Shown here: one piece after another, positions 34,792 through 43,822 of the stretch
Numbering within the stretch: the first letter of the stretch is position 1
Layout of the letters: each line of letters opens with the position of its first letter
Made by a program: the position numbers and the translations under genes
Notes under the pieces: model-generated
The model's input: the letters and a program-made list of their open reading frames with translations, nothing else
Told to the model about the DNA's origin: nothing
Databases searched by the model: none
Source: Clostridia bacterium
Lineage (GTDB): Bacteria; Bacillota; Clostridia; Oscillospirales; CAG-272
Assembly: GCA_017461945.1 (NCBI GenBank)
Contig: JAFTSB010000015.1
Coordinates: forward strand, 1-56,370
Direction: 5' to 3'
Length of the DNA stretch: 56,370 nt

Positions 34792-35616
34792 CTATTGCTT
34801 GCGGCGATAAGCCCCCGGCGTGGTGCCGGTGAGCTCGCGAAAGACCGTGCAGAAATGACTGCGCGACGAGAATCCCGTGCCATAAGCGATCTCCTCCACC
34901 GAGCGATCGGTACGGGTCAGCCATTGGCAGGCCAAGTGGATGCGCTCCTCCAAAATGGCATGGTGCAGTGTCATTCCCGTTCGCTCCCGAAACAGCGTCG
35001 CGATGTAAACGGGGTGATAGCCAAATTCCTGCCCGATGCGTTGATTATCCGGGTTTTCAGCGGCGTAAAGACGGATATAGCGTCGCACACGCTCCACCAG
35101 CTCTTCCGTCGGATCCTGCCCGTGGCGTTGGCTTAAAAACAGCTCGGCTAACAGCTTTTTTAATAGGGCAGAGACCAAGGCATCTGCTAGATCGTCCGTG
35201 GGGTCAAAGGTGCGCACCAACAGCAACAGATCCTCTCGCAGATCCTCGCTGGAGGGGCGGATCAAGGGGCGTGCAGGTTCCTCCAAAACGGTGGTATCAA
35301 AGCACATAGAGGGGTCAAATGCGGCCGCCGGAGGGGGGCAGACGGGCTGGGTGCGGTGGCTGGCGTCACGGGTCAGATCAAAATTCAGCACGATCACACG
35401 CATCTTGCCGCGAAAATGATAGCCCACCCCGGGGCGAAAATACAGCAGCACGTTGGGGGAGAGGGTATGGATCTCGTCTTGCAGGATGAGCGACCCCTCC
35501 CCCTCTAAAATGTAAAACAGTCGGTGGTCATATGCCATACGGGCACCCTCACCCTCCAGCACCGCGTGCTGGATCTGCGCCGCCCGTACAAAGGGATTGC
35601 AATCCTTTAACTCCAT
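34792..35616 (-). CDS. AraC-family transcriptional regulator
   Basis: A 274-aa protein. The start ATG 35616 is nine bases after AAAGGTG; in-frame ATG and GTG codons six and nine bases further upstream are possible. An N-terminal cupin-like sensing domain (about 20-90, HRLFYILEGEGSLIL, SPNVLLYFRPGVGYHF) precedes the C-terminal double helix-turn-helix (about 178-272, ending SSRSHFCTVFRELTGTTPGAYR). It is divergent from the 574-aa glycosidase-like gene and is its probable activator, in line with the poor -35 region of that gene. Coinducer probably a sugar, not identifiable. Confidence 0.9.
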   Translation of the reverse strand: MELKDCNPFVRAAQIQHAVLEGEGARMAYDHRLFYILEGEGSLILQDEIHTLSPNVLLYFRPGVGYHFRGKMRVIVLNFDLTRDASHRTQPVCPPPAAAFDPSMCFDTTVLEEPARPLIRPSSEDLREDLLLLVRTFDPTDDLADALVSALLKKLLAELFLSQRHGQDPTEELVERVRRYIRLYAAENPDNQRIGQEFGYHPVYIATLFRERTGMTLHHAILEERIHLACQWLTRTDRSVEEIAYGTGFSSRSHFCTVFRELTGTTPGAYRRKQ

Positions 35617-35683
35617 GGTCATCACCTTTATTTTTTGAACTTTTTTCTGTGGATTATGACTTTATTATACCGCACCTTTTTGC

Positions 35684-35689
35684 TATAAT
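35684..35689 (+). promoter_or_regulatory. -10 box of the glycosidase-like gene
   Basis: TATAAT lies 34 bases before the start at 35724. The -35 position (TTTATT at 17 bases) is poor, as expected for an AraC-activated promoter. Confidence 0.5.
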
Positions 35690-35723
35690 CAAGGCGGATA
35701 CGAAAAATTTTAGGAGGTCAAGT

Positions 35724-37448
35724 ATGTTAAAAGAACTTCTTTATGCAGAAAATGAATGTGGAAAGCGCTTTGATTTTGATGTGCTGGACACCGGCAAAAG
35801 CCTTTTGCTGACCTTAAAAAAAGAAACAATATGGAATTGTAAGCAGCTGCGCGTTCTCCCCACGTTAGGCGCCGCTAAGGCAGGGGATGAGGGTTATTGG
35901 ATCCTGCCCCGCACCATCACTCGTGTGGGCGAGATGCAGACCTTTTTCACCCAGCGCGAGGATGTGGACTATGCCTATGAAAAGCCGATGATGTCCTGGT
36001 ATGGCATCAAAAAAAAGGAATTCTGCTGTCTTGTGCGTGTATACCGCAACTATTGGTATCAAATGCACGCCGTGATTGCAAACAACGAGTATGCAGTATT
36101 TCCTGAATTTGATTTTACCACCCATGACAAGATTTATGATGATATTCGCCTTGAGATCGTGCCGTTGCCCGAAACCGGCGATTACAATGACATGGCACGG
36201 GCAGAGCGCGAGCTTCGTCTTTCCCGTGGCGAGATCATCCCCTTGACGGAGAAGTGCAAGCGCCCGGCTGTGGAATACGCTCGCAAATATCCTCTGATCC
36301 GCATCCGCATGGGATGGAAGCCCAGTCCCAGCCCTGTGTTCCACCAGACCGAGGCCACCGAGCCCGATATGTTCGTGGCTTGCGATTTCAAGCGTGTGCG
36401 CGACATTGCCGATGAGCTGAAGCGCCAGGGGGTTGAGGGTGCAGAGCTGCAGTTGGTGGGTTGGAATCGCAGCGGACACGACGGTCGCTTTCCCCAGCTT
36501 TTTCCCGCCGATCCCCGTCTTGGGGGCGATCAGGGACTGAAGGAGACCATCGACTATGTGAAATCCCTGGGGTATCGCATTTCTACGCATACCAATACCA
36601 TTGATTGCTATGAAATTGCAGATACCTTTGACTGGGATGACGTGGTAGTGGATCGCGACGGATCCTATAATCAGACCGGTCATTACAGCGGTGGCTATGC
36701 CTATCACGTCTGCCTGGAAAAGCAGTGGAAGAATACCAAACGCGACCTGCCGGCGCTGGCCGCTTTGGGAGAGAACGGTCTGCACTTTACCGATGTGATC
36801 TCCATCGTGCCTCCCGATGACTGTCACGCGCCCCATCATCCCAGCACCACCGAAAACGGCATTTTTTATGCGCAGAAGATCATGGAATACACCAACGGCC
36901 TGTTCGGCGGCTTTTCCTCAGAGGGCTGTATGGATTTTGCTATGAAGCATATAGACTTTGGCTTGTACTCCACCTTTGGCAATGGCTTTGGCAAAAAGGT
37001 CATTCCCGTGGCGGACCGCTATCTGCCCCTTTTCGAGGTGGCTTATCACGGTACCGTGCTGTATAACCCTACGGCTACCACCGTCAATTACACGGCACAG
37101 CCCCCCGAGGAGCGCTTGTCCATGATTCTGCGCGGTGGACGCCCTGCCATGTATTTCTATTCCAAGTTCCGCACCGGCGGCCAGAAAAACTGGATGGGCG
37201 AGAACGATCTGACCTGTGCCGATGACGAAGCGCTGCGTTGGAGCGTGGCGCGGATCAAGGAGGCGTGTGACGAGCAGCTCTCCCTGGCGGATAAGCAGCT
37301 GATCTACATCAAAGGGTATGAAATTTGCGACAACGGTATTGAAATTTGCTCCTATGAGGACGGTAGCCGCATTGTTGGTAACTTCAACGCTCATGCCGTT
37401 GTGTATGAGAATACGACCATTGCCCCCTGGAGCTATGTGGTGCTGTAA
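35724..37448 (+). CDS. Glycoside-hydrolase-like TIM-barrel protein
   Basis: A 574-aa cytoplasmic protein, start after TAGGAGG. An N-terminal beta-rich domain (about 1-170) is followed by a probable TIM barrel: YPLIRIRMGWKPSP, then GAELQLVGWNRSGHDGRFP, GYRISTHTNTIDCYE, DVVVDRDGSYN, and GLFGGFSSEGCMDFA with a carboxylate-bearing loop. A small C-terminal beta domain ends the chain. The overall order recalls the DUF5696/GH101-like group, but I cannot fix a family. The divergent AraC gene and the overlapping YgjV-type gene indicate sugar uptake or breakdown. The stop overlaps the next start (TAATG). Confidence 0.75.
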   Translation: MLKELLYAENECGKRFDFDVLDTGKSLLLTLKKETIWNCKQLRVLPTLGAAKAGDEGYWILPRTITRVGEMQTFFTQREDVDYAYEKPMMSWYGIKKKEFCCLVRVYRNYWYQMHAVIANNEYAVFPEFDFTTHDKIYDDIRLEIVPLPETGDYNDMARAERELRLSRGEIIPLTEKCKRPAVEYARKYPLIRIRMGWKPSPSPVFHQTEATEPDMFVACDFKRVRDIADELKRQGVEGAELQLVGWNRSGHDGRFPQLFPADPRLGGDQGLKETIDYVKSLGYRISTHTNTIDCYEIADTFDWDDVVVDRDGSYNQTGHYSGGYAYHVCLEKQWKNTKRDLPALAALGENGLHFTDVISIVPPDDCHAPHHPSTTENGIFYAQKIMEYTNGLFGGFSSEGCMDFAMKHIDFGLYSTFGNGFGKKVIPVADRYLPLFEVAYHGTVLYNPTATTVNYTAQPPEERLSMILRGGRPAMYFYSKFRTGGQKNWMGENDLTCADDEALRWSVARIKEACDEQLSLADKQLIYIKGYEICDNGIEICSYEDGSRIVGNFNAHAVVYENTTIAPWSYVVL

Positions 37449-38026
37449 TGGATACGTTGAAGCTTATAGGTGAGATCATTGGCGTGGTTGCCATTGTGGA
37501 GGGATTTTTCATTTTCCTCAGCAGCAAGCGTGAGCGCATTTTGATCTTCAAATTCATTTCCGATGCCCTTTGGGTGGCTAACCAGCTGCTGATCGGCGGT
37601 TATACCGGTGCGCTGCTCAACGGTATTGCTATGGGGCGCGAGGTGGTGTTTTATAACCGCGATAAGCACAAATGGGCGGCCACGCCCCTTTGGTTGGTGG
37701 TCTTTATGGTGATTACGGCCATTTCACCCATGATGTCGCTGATCAGCGGCAAGGAGGGCTGGTATGCCATTCTCCCTGCCCTTGGCAGCATGGCAGCGGT
37801 GGTAGGCTTTTACAGCCGCAAGCCGGTGATCACCCGGTATATCAGCTTTTTGGCCAACGGCCTTTGGCTGATCTACAATGTCATCATTCGCAACTATTCG
37901 GCTACGGTTTCGGGCATCATTCTGTTGCTTTCCGCCACGGTAGGAACGGTGCTGATGCTGATCGAGCGGCGTAAGCTGAAAAAAGAAACGTTACCCCCAT
38001 CAACAGATCCAGAACAAGAAAATTAA
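37448..38026 (+). CDS. YgjV-family inner membrane protein (copy 2)
   Basis: The 192-aa protein has about six transmembrane helices and the same layout as copy 1 (GALLNGIAMGREVVFYNRDKH matching NGICLVRNFFFYFQHDKS). The tail is short, charged and Pro-rich. The start overlaps the stop of the glycosidase-like gene, so translation is coupled. The coupling makes transport of the hydrolase substrate or product a sensible hypothesis. Confidence 0.8.
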   Translation: MDTLKLIGEIIGVVAIVEGFFIFLSSKRERILIFKFISDALWVANQLLIGGYTGALLNGIAMGREVVFYNRDKHKWAATPLWLVVFMVITAISPMMSLISGKEGWYAILPALGSMAAVVGFYSRKPVITRYISFLANGLWLIYNVIIRNYSATVSGIILLLSATVGTVLMLIERRKLKKETLPPSTDPEQEN

Positions 38027-38039
38027 ATGCAAAACAAGC

Positions 38040-38102
38040 CCCCGTTGTGCCGTTTTCGGCACAACGGGGTGTGTTTTTTCGGCACAACGGGGTGTGTTTT
38101 TT
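38040..38102 (+). terminator. Terminator with a duplicated right arm
   Basis: The left arm CCCCGTTGTGCCG (38040-38052) can pair with CGGCACAACGGGG at 38057-38069 or with an identical copy at 38080-38092. A perfect 23-base tandem duplication (38057-38079 and 38080-38102) carries the right arm, TGTG and TTTTTT twice. Confidence 0.85.
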
Positions 38103-38156
38103 CGATGTACGGGATGATAAATAAATCAAGGGCAAGGATTTTCACTCCCCAATCGG

Positions 38157-38185
38157 TTGCAAATCACTGTAAAATATGTTATACT
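38157..38185 (+). promoter_or_regulatory. Promoter of the comM gene
   Basis: TTGCAA, 17 bases, TATACT, 31 bases before the GTG start. Confidence 0.65.
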
Positions 38186-38216
38186 AAAAGTAATATATAA
38201 GAAAGGGGGCGGTCAC

Positions 38217-39761
38217 GTGCTGTCTACCATATATAGCGCCGGGCTTTGCGGCATCGACGGCTTTATCGTCAGCGTGGAATGTGATGCCCAAGAGCGTATG
38301 TCGGGCTTTGAGATCGTGGGACTGCCCGATCTGGCTGTTAAAGAGGCCAAGGAGCGTGTACGCACCGCCACGCTGAACAGCGGCTTCCGCTTTCCGTTTT
38401 TACAGCTGACCGTCAATCTGGCGCCCGCTGACCGCAAAAAAGAGGGCTCCGCCTTTGACGTGGCGATTCTCACGGGCATCCTTCGCTGTGCGGGAGTGAT
38501 CCGCCGCGACGTGGATCTTTCCCATTCCTGCTTGCTGGGCGAGCTTTCGTTATCGGGGGGCGTTCGTGGCGTGCGCGGTGCGCTTTCCATGTGCGTGGCT
38601 GCCAAGGCAGCCGGTTTTACCCATATCTATGTTCCGGCCGAAAATGCCAGAGAAGCCGCCGCCGTAGAGGGCGTAACGGTCTATCCCTTAACCGATATGC
38701 GGGGATTGGTGGCGCACCTAAATGGAGAAGCACCCATTGCCCCCGTGGAGATCGACCGCGCTTCCTTTGCCGATGCGGTGCTGCACAGCACCTTGGATTT
38801 TGCCGATGTGCGCGGCCAGACCATGGCCAAACGCGCTATGGAGATCGCCGCCGCAGGTGGCCATAACATTTTGCTGATCGGCCCTCCCGGCACGGGCAAA
38901 TCCATGCTAGCCAAGCGTTTGCCCACCATTCTGCCGCCTCTCACCTTTGACGAGGCCATTGAAACCACCAAGGTCCATTCGGTGGCGGGTACGCTCCCGG
39001 GCTCGGAGTCGCTGCTTTCGGCACGCCCCTTCCGTTCTCCCCATCACACCATGTCCGCCGTCAGTCTGGTGGGCGGCGGTGCCAACCCCACCCCGGGCGA
39101 GGTATCGCTGGCACACAACGGCGTGCTGTTTTTGGATGAGCTGCCCGAATTTCCCAAAACCGTGACCGATACGCTGCGCCAACCCCTGGAGGATCGCCGT
39201 GTGACGATCACCCGTGCCAGCGGCCGTGTGACCTTTCCTTGCTCCTTTATGCTGGTGGGGGCAATGAATCCCTGCCGATGCGGCTATTTTGGCCATCCCA
39301 CCAAGCAATGCACTTGCTCCCCCAACGATGTCAAGCGTTACGTGTCGCGCATCAGCGGCCCGTTGCTGGATCGCATTGATATCGAGGTGGAATTGCCCTC
39401 CCTTTCCTACGATGAGCTTTCTGCCAAAGAAAGCACCGCAGATACCTCGGCCGTCATCCGCCAACGTGTGATGCAGGCCCGCGCCTTTGCCGCTGCCCGT
39501 ATGCAGGGGGAGAAGGGAATTTTCTGCAACGCCCAGCTGGATGCCTCCGGCATTCGCAAATATTGCATAGCAGACGATGCCGCGGTGGCGATTTTGCGCG
39601 GTGCTTATGACCGCATGGGTCTGTCTGCCCGTGGCTATGACCGCATTATGCGCGTGGCGCGTACGGTGGCGGACCTGGAGGGGAGCGAGATGATTCGTGC
39701 CCCCCATGTGGCTGAAGCCATTCAACTGCGCAGCTTGGATCGAAAATATTGGAACGCATAA
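38217..39761 (+). CDS. comM: YifB/ComM-type Mg-chelatase-like AAA+ ATPase
   Basis: The 514-aa protein starts at GTG after AAAGGGGG. The N-terminal ChlI-like domain (about 1-175) contains FEIVGLPDLAVKEAKERVR. The AAA+ core has Walker A GPPGTGKS at 222-229 and Walker B VLFLDELPEF. A C-terminal Mg-chelatase domain ends with SARGYDRIMRVARTVADLEG. Family members act as a branch-migration helicase in natural transformation; in Clostridia the role is untested. A zinc-like Cys cluster MNPCRCGYFGHPTKQCTC is characteristic. It is followed by the acyl-CoA synthetase-like gene after a 30-base gap. Confidence 0.93.
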   Translation: MLSTIYSAGLCGIDGFIVSVECDAQERMSGFEIVGLPDLAVKEAKERVRTATLNSGFRFPFLQLTVNLAPADRKKEGSAFDVAILTGILRCAGVIRRDVDLSHSCLLGELSLSGGVRGVRGALSMCVAAKAAGFTHIYVPAENAREAAAVEGVTVYPLTDMRGLVAHLNGEAPIAPVEIDRASFADAVLHSTLDFADVRGQTMAKRAMEIAAAGGHNILLIGPPGTGKSMLAKRLPTILPPLTFDEAIETTKVHSVAGTLPGSESLLSARPFRSPHHTMSAVSLVGGGANPTPGEVSLAHNGVLFLDELPEFPKTVTDTLRQPLEDRRVTITRASGRVTFPCSFMLVGAMNPCRCGYFGHPTKQCTCSPNDVKRYVSRISGPLLDRIDIEVELPSLSYDELSAKESTADTSAVIRQRVMQARAFAAARMQGEKGIFCNAQLDASGIRKYCIADDAAVAILRGAYDRMGLSARGYDRIMRVARTVADLEGSEMIRAPHVAEAIQLRSLDRKYWNA

Positions 39762-39791
39762 GCGATTTTTTGACAAAAGGAGGCGTTTTTT

Positions 39792-41477
39792 ATGACAAAG
39801 CCTTTGGAGCATATGCCCCGTACCTTAGGGGAAATGCTGGAATACTGTGCGAACACCTACGGCACCGCTACCGCCTTGAAGGAACGCCGTGACGGTGTTT
39901 GGCAGAGCGTGTCCTTTGCCCGTTTTCATAAGGAGGCGCGGGCGCTTGCCTTGATGCTGTCCGGCCGTTTTCAGGCCGGTGATCGGGTGATGATCCTTGG
40001 CGAGAATTCCTATGAATGGGCCCTGTCCTTTATGGCGCTGACGCTGCTCGGTGCCATTTCTGTGCCTGCCGATAACGGCGGCCGCACCAAGGATCTGACG
40101 GCCATGGCCGTTGCTTCCGGCGCGAAGGGTGTGCTGTATGCCCCCTCCAAGCAGGCCAAGCGCCGTGCCTTTGTGGGCCTTTCCTGCGTGTGCTTTGACA
40201 AATATCCCGCCCTGCTGGCCAAGGGCAAGCGTACCCTGGCAGAAGGGGACTATCCGGCGCCTTGGCACCGGGCAGATCCCGATTCCATGGCCGCCTTGTT
40301 CTTTACACCCGGTACAACGGGCACGGCAAAGGGCGTTATGCTCTCCCACACCAATCTGTTGGCTACGGTGCAGAATATGGGCAGTATGATGACCGTGGAT
40401 GCCGAGGATGTGTTCCTCTCCCACCTGCCACTTTCTCATGTATATGAGTGCGTTTGCGGCTTTTTGGCCCCCTTGTATTACGGTGCCACCGTTGCCTTTG
40501 GCGGCGGTGTTGAACGCTTGCTGCGTGATATGCGGGATATCCACCCCACTTGGATGGTGACCATCCCCTATTTTGCCGAGGCGCTGTACCGCAAGTTCTG
40601 GGCCAAGGTTCGCATGGCCGAAAACGAGACCCGCGTGCGCCGTTTTATTGCCGTTTCCGATCCCATTCGCCCCCTTTCGGCGCGCCAGGCCATGAAAGAG
40701 CGATTGCTGGTCAGCGAGCGTGCCTTTTTCGGCGGTGCTCTGCGCCGGTTGCTGATCCTTGGTGAATCCATGGAAGCGGCGGTGCAAAAGGGCTTGCGGC
40801 AGATTGGTGTGCTGGCGGTACAGGGCTACGGTATGACCGAGTGTGCAGGACTTGCTGCTCTCAACCGCGACACGCACTATCGGGATGGTTCGGCAGGCCT
40901 CGCCTTCCCCGACAGTATGCTGGATATCTATAACGCCCAGCCCGACGGCAGTGGCGAGATCCGTTATAAGGGCAAAAATGTGATGCTGGGATATCTGAAC
41001 GATCCCGAGCGTACCGCTCACGCCCTGAATGGGGAATGGTATCACACCGGTGATATCGGGCGCATAGACGAGGATGGATTTCTGCACATTCTGGGGCGCC
41101 GTCAGAATTGTATTCAGACCCAAGGTGGCCGATTGATCTGCCCCGAGGAGCTGGAGCAGCTGCTGTGCCAAAGCCCTTTCGTCAAGGAGGCTGTGGTGGT
41201 GGGGGCTCTGAACCCCGAAACCAAGGATAGCGAGGCCGCTGCTTTGATTTTGCCCGATGACGAATACATCGCCGAACTCCTGGAGGGCGCGTGGGATGAA
41301 GAGGAGATCGAAGCCGCGATTGACGACTGGATCGCCGAGCTGAACGCTGAGCTGGATCTGTACCGTCAGATCGGTCAGTACGCCATTTGTGAGCAGCCCT
41401 TTCCCAAGGATGCTGCCGGCCGTTATCGCCGCCATCAGATCGCTAAGGCCTTTCACGAAATGCTGCAAGAGTCTTAA
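39792..41477 (+). CDS. AMP-forming acyl-CoA synthetase-like protein
   Basis: The 561-aa protein has the ANL superfamily motifs in order: FTPGTTGTAKG (171-181), QGYGMTECAG, and EWYHTGDIG. The C-terminal motif reads PKDAAGRYRR (538-547), where the catalytic Lys of the usual PKTxxGKIxR is Arg544. The adenylation half-reaction may therefore be impaired or use another residue. Substrate is probably a long-chain or aromatic acid, by family. The start follows AAAAGGAGG. No partner genes of fatty-acid metabolism lie alongside. An acidic insertion (LLEGAWDEEEIEAAIDDW) in the C-terminal domain is unusual. Confidence 0.85.
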   Translation: MTKPLEHMPRTLGEMLEYCANTYGTATALKERRDGVWQSVSFARFHKEARALALMLSGRFQAGDRVMILGENSYEWALSFMALTLLGAISVPADNGGRTKDLTAMAVASGAKGVLYAPSKQAKRRAFVGLSCVCFDKYPALLAKGKRTLAEGDYPAPWHRADPDSMAALFFTPGTTGTAKGVMLSHTNLLATVQNMGSMMTVDAEDVFLSHLPLSHVYECVCGFLAPLYYGATVAFGGGVERLLRDMRDIHPTWMVTIPYFAEALYRKFWAKVRMAENETRVRRFIAVSDPIRPLSARQAMKERLLVSERAFFGGALRRLLILGESMEAAVQKGLRQIGVLAVQGYGMTECAGLAALNRDTHYRDGSAGLAFPDSMLDIYNAQPDGSGEIRYKGKNVMLGYLNDPERTAHALNGEWYHTGDIGRIDEDGFLHILGRRQNCIQTQGGRLICPEELEQLLCQSPFVKEAVVVGALNPETKDSEAAALILPDDEYIAELLEGAWDEEEIEAAIDDWIAELNAELDLYRQIGQYAICEQPFPKDAAGRYRRHQIAKAFHEMLQES

Positions 41478-41495
41478 AAACAACGATACATATAC

Positions 41496-41524
41496 AAAAA
41501 AGCCGCTCATTGAGCGGCTTTTTT
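41496..41524. terminator. Bidirectional terminator
   Basis: AAAAAAGCCGCTCA, T, TGAGCGGCTTTTTT, perfect palindrome between convergent genes. Confidence 0.9.
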
Positions 41525-41546
41525 GTATGGAGTGGAGCCGTAACGA

Positions 41547-42182
41547 TCAGTCCTCTTCGGGGAGAACGATCACGGCGTTTGCGTTGTTGATCACGCTGTT
41601 GATGCCATTTTTGCAGCTGGATTTCTGGGTATAGCCCTGGGTGCAGGAAAGAATGTTATCGCCATTGGCAGCCAAAAGGTTAAAGCGATATTTGCCGGCC
41701 TTGTCAAAATAGATCTGGAACTTGGGGCACTTTTCCTTGTTGACCGTGGTCAGGGTCTGATCCTCGATGGGGGCAATGGGAGCGTTGACACCGACACTCT
41801 TGATGCCGTTGCGGCAGGAGGCCATGGTGGTATACATCTGGGAACTGGCGATGACCTGCGTGTTGCCGGCGTGTACGTTAAACATATAGCGCCCGTCGTT
41901 GGCGCGCTTGATGGCAAACATACCCTTGCCACCGACTGCTGCCTCGGTGATTTCCTCGGCCTTCTTTACGGGCTCGGCTTTTTTGGCAGGTGCAGCCTTT
42001 TTGGCAGGCTCCTCTTTCTTTGCGGCTACAGGCTTTTTCGGGGGTTCCGCTTTCTTAGTGGGAGCCGCCTTTTTTACAGGCTCCTCCTTCTTTGCAGCTA
42101 CCGCTTTTTTTGCAGGTGCAGCCTTCTTTGCGGGCTCGGCCTTTGCCGCAGCCTTGGTGTCTTTTTTCTTGGTTTCAGCCAT
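41547..42182 (-). CDS. Lys/Ala/Pro-rich tail fused to two DUF1508 (YegP-like) domains
   Basis: The 211-aa protein's first 75 residues are a low-complexity, strongly basic tail of repeated KKxEPxKKAAPxKKA units, like histone H1-type bacterial proteins. Residues about 87-140 and 153-205 are two DUF1508 domains (GRYMFNVHAGNTQVIASSQ and GKYRFNLLAANGDNILSCT, each followed by a C-x-NGI-S-V ending). A DNA- or RNA-associated role is inferred from the tail; DUF1508 function is unsettled. The start follows AAGGAGG. It is monocistronic. Confidence 0.85.
   Translation of the reverse strand: MAETKKKDTKAAAKAEPAKKAAPAKKAVAAKKEEPVKKAAPTKKAEPPKKPVAAKKEEPAKKAAPAKKAEPVKKAEEITEAAVGGKGMFAIKRANDGRYMFNVHAGNTQVIASSQMYTTMASCRNGIKSVGVNAPIAPIEDQTLTTVNKEKCPKFQIYFDKAGKYRFNLLAANGDNILSCTQGYTQKSSCKNGINSVINNANAVIVLPEED
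41958..42170 (-). repeat. Repeat-coding stretch for the basic tail
   Basis: Degenerate tandem units of about 30-36 bases encode PAKKAAPAKK-type motifs. The units differ at silent and non-silent positions. Recombination or copy-number change is plausible here. Confidence 0.7.
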
Positions 42183-42290
42183 TGGGGGATCCCTCCTTAT
42201 TATGTTATTGATTTTATTGTAGCATGAATTTTGCCGAAAATCAACAGCTTTTGGCGTTTCTGTGCAAAAAAATCAACAGTAAAATATATG

Positions 42291-42327
42291 CAAAACGCCT
42301 GCGACACTTGCGGTCGCAGGCGTTTTT
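42291..42327 (-). terminator. Terminator of the SGNH/MBL operon
   Basis: AAAACGCCTGCGA, nine-base loop, TCGCAGGCGTTTT, 21 bases past the stop at 42348. Confidence 0.85.
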
Positions 42328-42347
42328 GATGAGGGAACGGTTAGGGC

Positions 42348-43805
42348 TCAAATTTCCTTGCCGTCACGAACCGGCAGTAAAAAGGTCTTGGTGCCCTCAC
42401 ACTGGGGATAGACCACCGTGGCGTGATCGCGGATCATTTCTCTTGTGATGGGGCTCCATTCGGGATTGCTGTAACGGGGAGCGCCGGTCTTGGGATGATC
42501 GGCGGGAACAGGCCAGAACACAATGGGCGCCTTGGCAGTGTCGTAAAGCTCCTTGGTGCCGCCGCCGTAGCCGTGGTGTGCCACCTGAATGATGTCGCTT
42601 TTCAGTCCTTCGCCGTACTTCCGCACCAGAATACCGCTCATGGTCTCACTGGCATCACCGGGGAAGAAAAAGGTCTCGTCCGCGGTTTTGATCAAAAGGG
42701 CCAGGGAGGTATCGTTAAAGGTGCGCAGAGGGCGGGGCATCATATAATCCTCATAGGTAAACAGCTGATCCAGATCCAAGCCTTGGAAGTGGAAACGCTG
42801 GCCGGTGCGGGCTTTGATCACATCTACGTCACCAAAAAGCGCTAACGTACGGCGGAAATTGCGTACATAACCGCGAACAAATTCGTCGCCCATTTCGGTG
42901 ATGCGGCTCTCGCCGGGGTAGTTGTAGATCACGCGCTTCAGCGTGACCTTGTCGCCGTATTTACGGGCAAAGGGATAAAACGCACCGATGTGATCCACAT
43001 GGGCGTGGGTAAAGAACCAAGCGGAAATGATGATATCACCCTCGCCTGCCAAGGCGCGGAGCTTGTTGTAAAGGGCATCGGCAATGGGCTCGGTATCCCA
43101 GCCGCCGTCCATAAGAATAAAGGAGTTATCCGACAGACGGAAAATATAACTCATGCCGCAGTCCACAACGTCGTTGAGGTGATCATTCATTTGCACAAAA
43201 CAGGGCTTTGCGCTGTCGGGCGTTCCGTCGCAGATGGTGCCCAAGGGTGCCAGCTTGGTGTCGCCGACAGGCTCCACAACGGCGCGAAGCACTTGGTCGT
43301 GCTGGGAGAAGGAAACGCTGATCACGGCCTTGCGATCAAAATAGAAGGAATGGATGCCAAGGCCCATTTCCTCGGTACAATGCTTGGTAAAGCCGGCATT
43401 TTCCAGGGCGGTGCAGTAATTGTCAAATTCGGAACGGTTGGATTTGTCGTGATACAGTAAATAAGCATTTTCACCTGCATCATAAGTGTTGCAGGGGTTG
43501 GGCAGTGTGGGAATGCCCTCGGTGACCCAAGCCTTTTTTTGCTCGGGCAAAGAGGCGGCGGCAGCAGCAGCGCGGGCACCCTTTAAGGCATTGTTTGCCT
43601 CAGTGCGATAGCGCTTGGCCTCCTCACGATAACGCTCGCAATCGGCCTTCGTGGCCTCCAATTCGGCCTTTTGCGCTTCTATGGTTGCCTGCTGCTCCTG
43701 CAGCTGTGCTTGTAGCTGATCCAGGGTTTCTAAGCTCTTTTGCATCATTTCCCGGGAGCTTGCCAGCGCGGCATCCATATCCTTCTTGCGGCTGAAAAAT
43801 CCCAT
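42348..43805 (-). CDS. Metallo-beta-lactamase-fold hydrolase with N-terminal coiled coil
   Basis: The 485-aa protein has a long Glu/Gln/Lys-rich helix with heptad character at residues about 8-85 (LDQLQAQLQEQQATIEAQKA). A region of about 150 residues without clear family follows, then an MBL fold. The metal motif THAHVDHIG is at about 266-274, with FPGDASETMSG and QVAHHGYGGG. This resembles the ComEC-type/competence-like MBL group that cleaves phosphodiesters, but no ComEC membrane part is present. It has no signal peptide. It is 17 bases downstream of the SGNH gene and cotranscribed. Confidence 0.85.
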   Translation of the reverse strand: MGFFSRKKDMDAALASSREMMQKSLETLDQLQAQLQEQQATIEAQKAELEATKADCERYREEAKRYRTEANNALKGARAAAAAASLPEQKKAWVTEGIPTLPNPCNTYDAGENAYLLYHDKSNRSEFDNYCTALENAGFTKHCTEEMGLGIHSFYFDRKAVISVSFSQHDQVLRAVVEPVGDTKLAPLGTICDGTPDSAKPCFVQMNDHLNDVVDCGMSYIFRLSDNSFILMDGGWDTEPIADALYNKLRALAGEGDIIISAWFFTHAHVDHIGAFYPFARKYGDKVTLKRVIYNYPGESRITEMGDEFVRGYVRNFRRTLALFGDVDVIKARTGQRFHFQGLDLDQLFTYEDYMMPRPLRTFNDTSLALLIKTADETFFFPGDASETMSGILVRKYGEGLKSDIIQVAHHGYGGGTKELYDTAKAPIVFWPVPADHPKTGAPRYSNPEWSPITREMIRDHATVVYPQCEGTKTFLLPVRDGKEI

Positions 43806-43822
43806 AACGGTGTCTCCCTTTT

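Noticed and set aside
38057-38102. Possible start of a CRISPR-like array
   Set aside because: Only two adjacent 23-base copies without spacers, explained as a duplicated terminator arm. No cas gene in the window.
39825-41510. 561-codon minus-strand open frame opposite the acyl-CoA synthetase-like gene
   Set aside because: It is a mirror of the GC-rich codon pattern of the plus-strand gene, has no ribosome binding site or family motif, and the plus-strand protein has clear ANL motifs.
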